Positions 47,684 to 60,358 of a DNA stretch of 64,000 nt are shown one piece after another. The translations under genes were made by a program, and so were the position numbers. The DNA is from Ziziphus jujuba (Eukaryota; Streptophyta; Magnoliopsida; Rosales; Rhamnaceae). Under the pieces are notes generated by a model that did no database searches, had not been told where the DNA came from, and was given only the letters and a program-made list of their open reading frames with translations. The DNA lies in NCBI RefSeq assembly GCF_031755915.1, contig NC_083379.1, positions 6,273,501-6,337,500 on the forward strand, written 5' to 3'. Every line of letters starts with the position of its first letter. The first letter of the stretch is position 1.

Positions 47684-49595
47684 ATGGGGCTGAGAAACCT
47701 GAGGCAAGTTGAGAGTAAAGCGAAGGAACTTCTGTTCGTGATGAAAGAAAAAAGCATAGTCCGAGAAGCATGGGATAAAACCCTTGGTCTAGCAAAGCTC
47801 TTATGCGGCCTCCACGTCACCAACGCTTACCTCTGCACTTTTGTTCTGGTGAGTTTGCTTTTTCTCTCCTCCACTCCATACTGTATCACAATTACGGTAT
47901 TACCCTCCATCTTTTCTGCGAAATGACCAATGAGGACGATTGTCAATCATCCTATGTGTGCAGACCTACGGTCCCAGTATGCTCCCTACTCTGAGTCTCA
48001 CCGGTGATTTGCTACTGGCCGAACGGATCTCCACCAGGTTCGGCATGGTGCGTCGAGGTGATATTGTTCTTGTACGCTCGCCAAAGGTCCCTACGAAAGT
48101 CGTCACCAAGCGCTTGATTGGCATGGAGGGCGACTCTGTTACGTACATTGTGGACCCTGAGAACAGTGATAGATGCGAAACCATTGTGGTATGCTTACTG
48201 TTCTTGTGTGTGTGTGTGTGTGTTATTCGTATTGGGTTTTTACAGATTATGTTTTCATTTGGGCCTCAATTGCGCAATATAATGTTTGTTTGTTGTGTTA
48301 AACTTCAGATAAAAGATTTTGTTTCTTTTTCTTATCTTTTTTTTTTTTTTTAATATATATTTTTTTCAAATCAGAACCATTTCAAGGAGTTTTAATGCAA
48401 CTTTACCGAACGAAGTTGAAAATTTGATTTTCTTGTGTTGTATTTAGAGATTTTTATGTTGTTATTAATTCATCTTTTCTCTAAGGTTCCGAAGGGACAT
48501 GTCTGGGTAGAAGGAGACAATATCTATGTTTCCAATGATTCGAGAAAATTTGGTCCTGTTCCTTATGGTCTCCTTCAAGGCAAAGTATTCTGGAGGGTGA
48601 GTTTACATTTTTTTTTTTCATAATTCCACACTGAAAAGAGCTAGAAAGGGTTTTAAATTATTCCTTTTAGCATATTTTTATTTTGGTGGTTGCTTCAAAG
48701 TTAATGGCAGTTGTCATGGATTCAGATAAACTATGCAAAGGGGATGTGTCTGGGTTGATATTCATCCGCACAACAGAACTAGAAAAGTAATTAGTTTGTA
48801 GTTGACATAGAAAAAGATAGCTTGGAGTTTTAAGGCTGGTGGGGTTGGTGGCTTCTTTTCAAACTGTACAAATTTGTATCTGATATTGAAATTCCAGTTC
48901 GAAAGAGTATTGAAAAGCAGGAACCATTAAGCTAGAAGTAAAGCTTCATAGATGTTCATTCAGACATGCCATAGATGTAATTTTCTGTTTCCTGCTAATT
49001 GCCTTGTTAAGAGTGGCCTACCATGATATATGTAGTTGCAGCTGCTAAGGTATATAAATTTTACTTTTCGATTTAGTAATTCAAGAGAATGAATCATAAT
49101 AGTATAGGCTGTTTAGCAACTTTTTAGTTTCACCAATTTCCAGAGAAGATAAGATTTGTAAATGTAAAGCTTCTATTTGACTTCCCTGCTTTAGACAACA
49201 TCATTTAAAAAGTCCTTAAGACCTTGGTGTTTAACCCCTCAGATATAGATAGGATATTGTGAGAATGATTGCGTGAGTTTTATAACAAGTATCAAACGCC
49301 TTGGTATTGTATTGCCTAAATGATAATATTCTGAAAGTCCTGATATCCAACATATTTTCCATATGATGCCGTAGGTAAGTATGACGGCCTTTGGCCTTAT
49401 GAAGAAAATAGGTTCTGTGCTGGTCTCGCATTGATCAAATATTAAACCTTTACTTAAGTCTTGTAGTTCATGATGAAAAAACATGTATAACTCTCTGTTA
49501 GAATTTCTTATCTTTGCTCATTTTGTCAATAGATATGGCCACCCAAGGTTTTTGGACCACTTGAACAGAAGAAAGTGAAGGATGCAATGGCATAA
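47684..49595 (+). CDS. IMP1: Mitochondrial inner membrane protease subunit 1-like (signal peptidase I family, S26)
   Basis: Serine protease that trims sorting signals from proteins delivered to the mitochondrial intermembrane space. Exons: 47684-47848, 47964-48188, 48486-48596, 49533-49595 (TAA), all introns in phase 0; 187 residues. The N terminus is basic with a hydrophobic segment ([20 protein letters not shown], about 36-55) that would anchor the protein. The catalytic Ser is Ser60 in YGPSMLPT and the general-base Lys is Lys104 in VVTKRLIG, the Ser-Lys dyad of this family. The later conserved box is [16 protein letters not shown] (about 141-155). The C terminus is [13 protein letters not shown]. 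All key residues are present. IMP1 rather than IMP2 is chosen from the overall pattern and the Arabidopsis neighbour At1g29960, from memory. Confidence 0.93.
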
Positions 49596-50851
49596 GGTAC
49601 CATTCAAATTGAGCTTGTATAAAGTTTGCTTTTGATTTGTAGTGGTGTAGTGCATGCTGTATTGTCCTAGACATGATATACATATGCTATACTTTCTCTA
49701 TTCAAGAAACCCTATCTTTGGAGCTTTTCTTCTTAGGGAAGTAAACCTTTTTCTCAGTGATCATAGTCAAGAAAATTAAAGTAAGCTGGAATACAGAAAA
49801 AAATTTATGGGTGCAAGCTGGATTTCAGTTTTATTTGTTGTCTTTGTAACTGCCTTGCATACATACATACAAATATTCTTGATTCTTACTTCCAGTTTCT
49901 TTCTTAAAATATTGATAATCTTTTTACTACATGTTTACCAATTTGGTAAATAGAAAATTAAAATTTATTCTGTATTAGAAAGAAAAAGAAAGCATTTCCC
50001 TTTTTCTTATAATTGGTTTATTGAATTAGCGTGCATTACTGCAATAATCTTCCCCTTGGATATCACTTTCTGTTTTTTTTTTTTTTTAATTTTTTTTATT
50101 TATTTAAATTTAATATTCAAATCTCAAGTGCTTTTTGACGCACAAAAGAGCCATTTGTAAATGTAATGCTTTGTGTGATAGGTCTTGCAAGAAATAAATA
50201 AATAAAAAATAATTATAAAAAAAGGGTATGTTGCTACTTGAGATAAAGACTTGTATACATTAATACATTGTCGCTGTGTCAAAACCATATTTTAATTATG
50301 TCCACACATGCTTTGCATAAGATTGTTACTAGTTCTTGAGCAAGTGTATGTTATTAGAAATTAACTTCCTCTTCAATATTTTAGAAATTGCAGATTTCCT
50401 TTCAGTAGAAGAGGTCTTGAAGGTTTAGCGTAAACATTTAAGCTCTGATAATGGAAATTAGATCTTTAACAAATCCGATGTTTTGCTGATAACAAACAAC
50501 CTGGGTGGGTAGACACAGCAAATCCTATGAACTCTGTGGCAAAACTCGTGAAGGTTGGGACGCTTTTGCCTGTGACTTAGGTGTTCTTAATGGGGAATTT
50601 TCTTATATAAAGCTTCAAAACAGATCATCCGAGTTTATAGCCCCTAGAGGTAATGATATTGGTGGTGTTATTGTTTTTGATCCTTCTTTCATATTGGGTG
50701 GGATTGAAATGGAAAATTAGTTTTCATGCATACCATCTTATAGACTTTGCAGATAAGCTTGTTAAGTATTTCTGACACAGGTTTTTGTGTCGCTTTGTTC
50801 CAATTCCTGGGAAAACAAAACTAGGGGTTCATACACAGAAATCATCGGTTA

Positions 50852-50890
<39 letters not shown>

Positions 50891-51768
50891 TTTTGGGACA
50901 AATCGATTATCTATATTGGTTACTGTGTTGTGAACTGCAAAAATGGCTTTCACTATAGTCATGCACTCAACTTTATAAATGATAAACTTGCTTGATGCCA
51001 TTTCCATGAAATCTTTAGTGCAACATTTTCCTGGTTCATATAAACAAAGGTACTTTCTCCAACTTGCAAATTCATTTACCTATCGACGCCTTTGATTAAT
51101 CTGGGGGCTGCGGTTGGCACTTAGCGCTTGGCAGCAAAAGAATTTTTTTTCTTTTCTTTTCTGATTTTACCCTTCTGTAAAAAATAAAAAAACTAATTAA
51201 CATAGCACGTTATTAAAAATTAGAACATGTATATGGTATACAATTTAAAATTAGATTTCCAAAAGAAATATGTTACACATTTAAAGAAAAGAGAGGCAGA
51301 AATTGATTAAAATGGAGATGGGATCCATGAAATCATGATTACATTTTTGCGACTTTGAAAAACTAGTTTTAAAGGAAAGAACGATTTTGTGTTGACTTGT
51401 TGTCTAAAATGAAGAGCCACCTGAATCCTTGGAGAATTGGATGAAGCATATAATTATGAACATGTATATTAACACGTAATAGTCAACTTGAGCAGCAACC
51501 AAAATTTTATATCAGGAAAAGATAAAAAGAATTCCCTCATGTACGTCGTTTCTATTTACATGCCTAAAATGTCAAAAAACTATGGCATTGGCAACCTTGC
51601 GGCTCAACTCCAAGTGCCACTTTTCAGGATTGTTAATTTCCCCAAGCTCTTTTTATCTCATAATGTCAGCTTAACGAACTTTTCTCTGCCAAGGATTCTT
51701 CGTCGGTTCCCGTGGCACGCATAATAAATAAGGCAGAACAAACAACATTCTTTGCACATGAAACCAAG
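49596..51768. other. Intergenic, convergent ends of IMP1 and the TOM1-like gene
   Basis: 3' UTRs plus AT-rich sequence with a long TA repeat at 50852-50881. A frame at 50505-50720 (71 codons, GC-balanced) and one at 51488-51724 have no recognisable domain. I leave them unannotated. Confidence 0.5.
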
Positions 51769-54700
51769 TCATATTGGACTTGCTCTTGATATCTGCGGTT
51801 CAAAGCTTTAGTTAGTATATCATCAAAAAATGAAAAAATGAATAAAAAATAAATAAATAAAATTTGTGCCCAATATTTTTTACTTTGTTAAATGTGATAT
51901 ATTTATAATTGGCGAGTTGAACTCCACAGAAACTGCTGTAACCAATAGGCAACAATACATCTAAAATACCTACTAATTCAGATTTAAAGATTTATCTTTT
52001 ATGGATGGTAGACCACAGTTAGCATGCATGCATGCTGTCAATATTTGTTAACAACCATGACCCCCTTCCCTGGAGAAAATATATAGACTAGTATATCATT
52101 TATTTGAGGGTGGGGGAAGAATAGTAAAACTAAGAACCGCATTGGGAATTCCAAACCAGAAGGGCAGTGAGACAGGCAGGAGAAGATACCTTCAATTTTT
52201 AAGTAATGGATGATATAATGGATATAATAACACATACCTGATTACGCAAATTTGCCACGGAAGTCCAGTGCTGAGGATTTTGTATTGCAGATGTAGTGTC
52301 GCTCACAAAAGTTAATGTAGTTGATTCTTCCTGTACATTAGTTGTTGTTGAAGGTGGTCCTTCTCTCATGACCCATAATACAAAAGCTGAGGGAATGGAT
52401 GTCCCTGAAAAAATAAAACAATGTAAAACTAATCATGAAGGTATATCAAGATATAAGTTTTCATAAAAATATTTATGAAATGGGAAATAACATTGCTGTT
52501 GCCCAAAAAAAGAAGAAAGAATATGTTATTGCATATGTTTGAATTTTCTACATAGAGAGGCAGGTTTCTATTGTCATCATCCACATTTTATATCTTTCTC
52601 TCCTAATAATGATATCAATGCAGTGTTAAATTGAAAAAAATGAGCTAACTACAATATTTATAATACATATAATTAGAAAAACCAAACAATCTCATTTGTT
52701 TTCCAGCCACAAGTTTAACACTCAAGTTCTTGCAAAGCACAAATATAAAACCTCCTGCAATGTGAAAGCACAAATTTAACTTACATATCATAAACAAGCT
52801 GACTACAGACTTACAAATCATATCTACAGAGCTGGCAAAAAATGCAACCATAACATAGAGGAGATACGACTCAACCACATAATTAATTCACAGTAGGGCT
52901 TCTCCACCAAAATTTTAGAGCAATTAGATTCCCATTATGGACATAGAAAAAAGTACCAATACAAAAGCTCAGGTCATCATTATGTGACTTTATGAATCTA
53001 AAGGAATGGGTCAAAAATTCATACCTACAAAATAATACAAAATCAGTAAAAGAGACGTAAAAACATCATTTACACGTTGATGCCAGTGATATAGCATCTG
53101 CGACAAAATAAAACATACTTATGAATATACAGTCAAAATTACAAAAATAAGTAAATAAATAAATTAGATGGGCAGAAAGTACATACAGGAATGTTAGTCA
53201 AAAGAGCAACAAAAGCACTTGAAGTAAAACAGACAACAGAAACAACAGCTAAACCTGCAACCTGCAAACAACAAAATAATTCCACTCACTATAAACCCAA
53301 CAATAAAAATATATGGGTTCATAACAATCACCAATGTGAGTGTGTGTGTGAAGGCAAATGCACACTGACACACTTGTGCACATATATGCACATGCATGTG
53401 CATACACACACTCATGCAGACACGCATATCTATATGTAATCATACAGATACATGTCTGCTCCCTGAGTATGTCTGGCATTACAATGCAGTCAATCAAAGT
53501 ATGTAGGGCATCAGACGTGGCACAATAGCAAAAGTAATGTCATATATAAGTGAATGACCTAATACCTTCCACAGCTCAGAAGATGCTCTTTCAGATCTAA
53601 CTCTACTCATTTTCAGGCACAAGTTAAGTCCTGAACATCAAAGCCAAATAATAAAATATCTTAAGAGTATAAATTATAGAAAATAAAAGGCAAAACGGAA
53701 AGCAGGCAATTATGTGCATTAAACTGGATATATTGCCAATGTCTAATCTCTATGAGGCACTCGCATTAAATTTGTAGGGATGGCAATACAATACATTTAA
53801 TCCACATGAATGATAGTATGACAGTGACACTCTGCAATTGGATTCTCATAAGGAATGATGGGGAAAAAACATACTAACAACAACAACTTTAAAAGCCAAG
53901 TAGATGGCTTGAGTAAAAGTAACAGTAATGTCCACCATCATTTAAAGGAACAAATTTCTGGTACTCTCAAGAGTATTATAGATTTTTTCCTGCTCAAGAA
54001 GCCTGCTTTTAGACAATGCAATTTATAATGCATATTGACCAAGTACAGTAGGAGTGAAAATCTTTCACATTCCAAATAAAGCCGACATAAGAATTGGAAT
54101 GAACCAGATTGAAACTGAACTGGCTCCAAATATTTGGAGCAACATTGTCTACAAATTTTGATAAGGTATCCTTTCCCAATATCATGTTCAGTGCAACATC
54201 AACTGAAACTAGAGGCGACAGTGTTTTTCAGCAAAGATCCATATGGAAAATAAGAAATTGACAATACAAAAACCATAACTTGTAAGGGTATACTATTCAA
54301 TTTCATCATATCTTTCCTAAACAGCTTTTTTTTCCTTAATGGGATAGAAGACAATCTGTAATGGTAGGTAGAAAATTTAATTTTGACCTCAAATAACTGA
54401 CATATTTGCTGAAAGATTAGTATATTTTTATTACAAGATTAAAGGGATAAGGAAATCTAGAATTCATTTTTACTGAAACCTAGGAGAAAAGGATTTAAGC
54501 TTCAGTTTCTAACTAGGAAATTGGTAATACATCATTTTAGAAGTCACTTAATGATCTCAATTGACATGAGTGTAACAAAGACGAGCATGGTACATAAAAT
54601 TCCATAAATGAAATTTCAACAGAGTTTTTTGTAACTATGGTGTTTCAATTATCATTTTCAGCTATTAGAAAATGTTCTTATTCATATGCAAAATGCACTC

Positions 54701-57700
54701 ATAGGTACAAAGAATATTGTTTGAACCATGAAGATATTCAAAATCCCATGGTGATTTGGCATTTACCATTCTCTTGAGAATAATCTACTAGCATTTTTTA
54801 ACTCATAAGAAGTCAGAAGTATTTTGACAACTTTGTCAGTACTGATGCCATATACAAAACAAAACCTAGAAAGTGAAGAAGTTATACCCAAACAAATGGT
54901 ATTAAAAATAAACACAAAAATTTAAAAAAAAAAAAAAATTATGAAGAGTTACTAAAAACTCAAAGTAGAACATTTTGAAATGATTGTTGCTCACCATAAC
55001 ATGCTAATGCTCCACCTAATAAAAGCATTGCTATGGCAAAAAGATCTACATATACCTGCATGATGACAAGCATTATGTCATGGTTGTACTATACGTTATA
55101 AATGAAAAAACAGCAAGCTTATCTAACTTCACTTCATTGCCGCTATAATCGTGAGTATCACCAAGTTACTGCACTAACACTTGCTTACAACAAAGTTGTC
55201 AAGTCAATACAATATTTGCTACTAGAAAACAAACAATTCAGGCAACAAAATCTTGTTTATATTCTTACTAAACCATGGTGAAATGTCCTTGGTTTTATCC
55301 TTATCCCAAGATGCCATAGGATACAAATATGTAGTTACCAAGTTATCCATTTCAAGCTAACAACTCTAAATAAGGTGGAAACCTCATCCGTCTCTCTGTC
55401 AAATTTTCCCAAACAATGTTCATTTGCAACATACACATCGGTAGGTGGAAGTTTTAATTTATTTTCAACATATTCCTTGTCTCTACCAAAATTGCAGATG
55501 TCTAAAAAAAAGAGCAAAACTGAACTTCAAAAAGAAATATTTCCTATATTTACAGTGCTTATGTCCGCTGATAGGCTATGTCTGTCACGAAACAATGGCC
55601 AAGGACCGTAAACAGTTATTTTAGAATTAAAATTCATCGATGAGCTATGTAATTGGATCCCATGAAAACATGAATGAGAGAAGACAAAAAGTATATTCGA
55701 TGTGTCCATACCCGAGCCACCACTGCAGAATCAATGGGATTTTTTCCCATGCCAATCCAAATTATCACAGCACATGCCATCATTATAACAAAGACTAGAA
55801 CAGTGACCTGATAAATAAACATGAATAGTTGCAATTTGAAACAATTAATCAGCACAAAGATGTATCATATTAAATACTAAAGTGTGATATTGGATTGTAC
55901 CAAAACCACAATTCTTTGGCGGCTTCCAACATGGACCAGCCGGAAAGGCAAACACCTTCTATGATTATCTGTGTTTGATGAACTTGGTTCATTAAATGTC
56001 TTTTCCAACAAAGATTCGTGAAAGCTGCTCTCTTCATACTCCTCATCTTCATCATCTGCCTGATGGCAGAGGTCAACCCTGTAGGTATTTTATATATATA
56101 TACATGCGTAAAACAATAAAAACACCAAATTTAGCTTAAAAGAAACTATGTTATTATATAAAACAGAAAATTAATCAACAAGAAAATTCTTCTTTTATAT
56201 ATAATTTGAACTTTATTAAGAATCTCCCAAGATGACGCATATAAAACTTGTTACATGGTATATCTTGATTCATACAACAATTATACTTTTAGAACCTTAT
56301 TTCCAAATCACTTGTACAAATTATGAAGGCATCAAGGCATTACTAATCAACCAAACCTAAAATTCAAGTAGAATGCCCTGAGTATCATAAAGGGTGTGCA
56401 CTCTGATTGTTCTATAAATTATTGGAGAAAACATTGATAGATGAAAATAATCAGTCCTAGATGTGCTGCTTTGGGAACATTAATACATTAATCAATATCT
56501 TAAAGGTGTTTAAGATAATACCAACAGCATATGATCATGGAATGAAATAGATAATACTTTTATGAAAGTTGGTATAGGATATGAAAAACTACAAAGATCA
56601 TGCAAAAGTATTGATAACTGAGATATTTTCAGCAATCATTACATGTTTACAGAAAAAGCAGACTGTATCTGTAAAGAATTCAACAGAAACCCGAGCCTAA
56701 GATCAGAAAATCAGCTAACCACACCATGAATAGAAAAGAAACATGCATTCAGAATGAGAGTGAAACAAAAGCTTTCCATCATATCATAATCCATGTTAAA
56801 TCCCATAATATTTGTTCATACAGCACCACCTCATCCAAAGCATATTTATTTTACCACATAATTTGAAACCTCTACAATCTTAAATGGAGATATAAATCCA
56901 CTTCGAGGACCTTCAGATGATGGGCAGTCCAACTAGCACACAGCTGCCATCCAAAATTTACATAACAAAGACACCCAAATTGTTGCTAATTCCATTTTTT
57001 TGTTTTTTTTCAATAACACTTGCAGGCAAAAGATTTATTTGAAACTTAAAAATAGAATATGTGGTATTGCATTCATGATTTAAGAAAGGGATCCAAAGGT
57101 ATGTTACTTTCTCCATTCAAATGACATCTCAGAGCAAATTAGGAACATCTATACTACAATCAAAAAAGACATACCAGAATGATAAAAGTAGGAGAAACGC
57201 TGCAAAAAAGAGAATTTTTGGGAAAGCTGCAAAGCAAAATTTCAGTATTCAAACACCCCACCCAAGCACTTAAAGAAAAATAAATTGTTCTCATCAATAT
57301 GAGACAGGAAGCATACCCATGAAAACAAAACCACAGGAATGAGACCAACATTGCCACCCATTGCAAGCAGCAATAAGGGTTATTACAAAATAAAACAAGT
57401 AACCTGCAGCCATAGACATCAAATACACTAATTTAGTTTGATCAGACATGTCTTTAACATGCCCATCAATGTCATAAATCAATGCAGAAATTTGCAGAAT
57501 GACCAATTGTTATATGTAGTATTCTTTTCATGTATAAATAATTGATGAAGATAGAAGCTTTGAGTCAGGGTGTTCCAATATATTTTGAGATTAAACTTGG
57601 TCATAATAACTCATTATCATATGCATTCACATACACAAGTCAATTGAGACTTATAAATACAAACTAAAGAAATTACAAAGGCACAGGTCATTGCAATTCA

Positions 57701-60358
57701 AACCTAGGAACAAACAACAAACTTGATATGATACCAATTATCCTAATTCCTAAATGCTTAAGCTTCTGAGAAACAGACCCAACATTATACGCATCAAAAC
57801 TTAATTCCTGAACCTAACCAATGTGAGTTTCTACTCTTTCTCAAAATTTGAGATTTCTTTTTTAAAATTTTCACTGGAACCTACTGCATTGGAATTGTTA
57901 CTTATTTATTGATCACTCATCCTTGAGAAAAATTAAATTAAATTAAATTGAGTAAATTATATATTTTAGACCATCATTTCACGATTTCCACTGTTAACTA
58001 ATATGGTAATGGTATAATATGTTAAACTACAACATTATCTTTCTTTAAAACCTTTCTTGAATTGCAATTTCCAACTATTCTTCCAAGATACTGGAGAACA
58101 ACTACATGATATGCAGCAAGAAAAACCAGTAAAAAGGGTCCAACTAGAGAATGACAAAATTCTCACAATAATATCAACATTAGAAACAAGTATTTCTAAG
58201 AGAGTAAATCAAAGGGCCACCAGTTTCAATTACATACCCAAATTGGAAGACCCAATCATAAGATGAAACACCTGCAGTTCAACATTTATGTGTAAATACT
58301 CATTTTGTTTATTGGATTTAGTATATAATAAAATTATCAATAAGTAAACATAGACATACAAATTTAGATTATAGAAATCTACATTAAAAGTTGTAGTTGG
58401 TACAAATACAGATACAAACAGCATAAGATAATTAGACACTTAAGAGTATCCCCAAGGGACTCTTTAAAGTAAAAGAGGATATTCTCTATAATATAGAGTA
58501 TCTTCTGAGATAACTAGTAAAATTTGAAAATGCTCTCCAACAAAACTTCTATTATTGCTCTTTATTTTTATTTTTTTTCTATAAACATTTATTGTTTTAC
58601 TTGTAGCCCCCCTATTTTATATGAGTTATCTACCTCTTAAATGTTATAATAGTGGCATAGAAACATGTGCTACATTCAATTAAATTTATATAATATTGAA
58701 ATAAAGAGTGGTTTTGGCTCTCTACATTTGGAGAGCCAAACCAATTCTTTATATCAAAAAGTCAAAATAAAGAGTCCATTGGAGCTCTTTTTCAAAAGTT
58801 ATCTCTTTAAAATAAAGAGCAGAGCACATTTAAAGAGTCCCTTAGGGATGCTCTAATATGGTTAATTATCATATAAAAGGGTGAGTTTATGTGTGGATTA
58901 GAAAGATTTCAAGTCATTATAATAAACAGGTATAAAGGTTATTGAGCTATATCGAACTTAAAGTATAGCATTCTAACATGCACATATACTACTTGTCATG
59001 ATTACCCATCAATCGATCTACTAAGAAAATGTTTTATTTTCTTTTTCTGCTATGAGAACAAGCTTTGCAACCATTAAGGTTATAAGGCAACAATTTCAAG
59101 CAGCTAAAATCACTAACCAAATTCCATAAGATAATTTCACCAGATGCCTACATGAGAACATGCTCAATAGGGCAATATAAAGGCCAAGTTATCCAGTTCA
59201 ACCAGTTGGTCCAGAGCAAAATTAGTACACTAACTTAGCTAGAAACATATATTTCTCCTAATATATATACCTGAAAACACCCAAAAGTGCATAGTTTGAA
59301 CACAAAAGTAATATCACGATGCAAACATAAGACTTACTTTTTGGCGAGTCCAACCAAGCTGTAAATTCCTTGTGTGGATCCTCATCAGCTGTAAAAATGG
59401 GGGGGGAGGGGGGAAAAAAAAGAACAAAAAACAAAAACAAAACAGATTTAAATAGAAAAGTACATCAAATAGCATAATTAGCATCTGCAATTAACTTAAT
59501 TTCCTCAATTTTCTAGCTGGTATCTCACAAAATGTGCACGAACCAAAAGGCAGCATCTCAAATAGTAGGTTATGGCGAAATCGATTTAAAAATGCATATT
59601 TTAAACATTAGAATGTATAGCAATTGTCTCAAAGTCTCAAAGGCATGAGTGAAGCCCAAAAACCTAGCTGTTCTTGAAACCAAGAATTACAGTAGACCAC
59701 GAACTACTAAGATGATTTCGACGACCCAATTGAAAATTTAAGATAGTACAGTTACAGTTACAAATGTATCGTAACCGCAGCATTTGTATGTTTATCTTGT
59801 ATTGACTCTACTAACTAAGCTTCCGTTATCCTGTTATATCACAGACCCAATGTATAAAGAAATGGCATATCCTTTCATTCACTTCCCTCAGTTAGATGAT
59901 AATAATGGAACTTTAAGGTAAAATCTTATCCATTCCAAAAATCTCAACTTTAACTAAATGCAAAAGAACCCAATACCATTCCACTACGATTATCAAAACC
60001 AAATGAAAGAAAACTATAACCCAGAATCACAATTACTCATATAAACACAGTTCCATCTCCAATTCTTCAGCCATTTAAAACCACAGAAAAACCCATCCCA
60101 TTTGTCAAATTCTACCCTTGTGAACACTTTGCAAATCCAAATACTTAAATCTAAAATGCCCACGAAACAAAGCGAGAAGAAACTCAACCCAAACCCAAAA
60201 TTCCAAAAAAAAAATTAATCAAATAAATAAAAATAGACAATGCAATAACAAACCTGAGAAAATGCAAGAACAGCAAGAACGCCGTCAACAAAAGCGAGAC
60301 CCACATTCACGCCAACTAAGACCATAGGTAAGCAAGACCCTTCTCTCAATCCAAACAT
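51769..60358 (-). CDS. TOM1/TOM3-like seven-span membrane protein (THH1/TOM1/TOM3 domain)
   Basis: Thirteen exons on the minus strand: 60358-60254, 59388-59338, 58271-58238, 57403-57317, 57226-57175, 56078-55901, 55807-55712, 55055-54995, 53630-53566, 53261-53187, 53097-53025, 52404-52238, 51792-51769 (TGA). Each junction is GT-AG and in frame, giving 355 residues. Family marks: LAFSQLMRIHTRN, LGWTRQKVFHLMIG (about 46-59), CGFVFMAFPKILFF, LLLLSFWVDLCHQ, MGKNPIDSAVVARVYVDLF, ILYYFVGTSIPSAFVLWVMR and the end NQISRASPI. Seven hydrophobic spans are visible. An acidic loop (DDEDEEYEESS) follows span 3. TOM1/TOM3 are tonoplast host proteins needed for tobamovirus RNA replication in Arabidopsis; the normal role of the family is poorly known. 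This one is longer than TOM1 (about 290) and belongs to a related branch. A MITE lies in intron 2. Confidence 0.9.
58444..58853. mobile_element. Tourist-like MITE, copy 2, within an intron of the TOM1-like gene
   Basis: 410 bp with inverted ends GAGTATCCCCAAGGGACTCT at the left and AGAGTCCCTTAGGGATGCTC at the right, flanked by TAA on both sides. The interior matches copy 1 at 31169-31541. A smaller internal inverted pair (GGCTCTCTA...TGGAGAGCC, near 58715) gives a second hairpin. No coding capacity. The TWA target and the end sequence fit the PIF/Harbinger group. Confidence 0.88.

Noticed and set aside
50505..50720. 71-codon frame downstream of IMP1
   Set aside because: It is GC-balanced and slightly gene-like, but I see no family match, no splice partners and no conserved motif. 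Another frame through the same place is equally open for 24 codons.
53191..53497. Cys/His-rich frames around 53.3 kb
   Set aside because: They are produced by an ACAC/TGTG-rich intron stretch of the TOM1-like gene.
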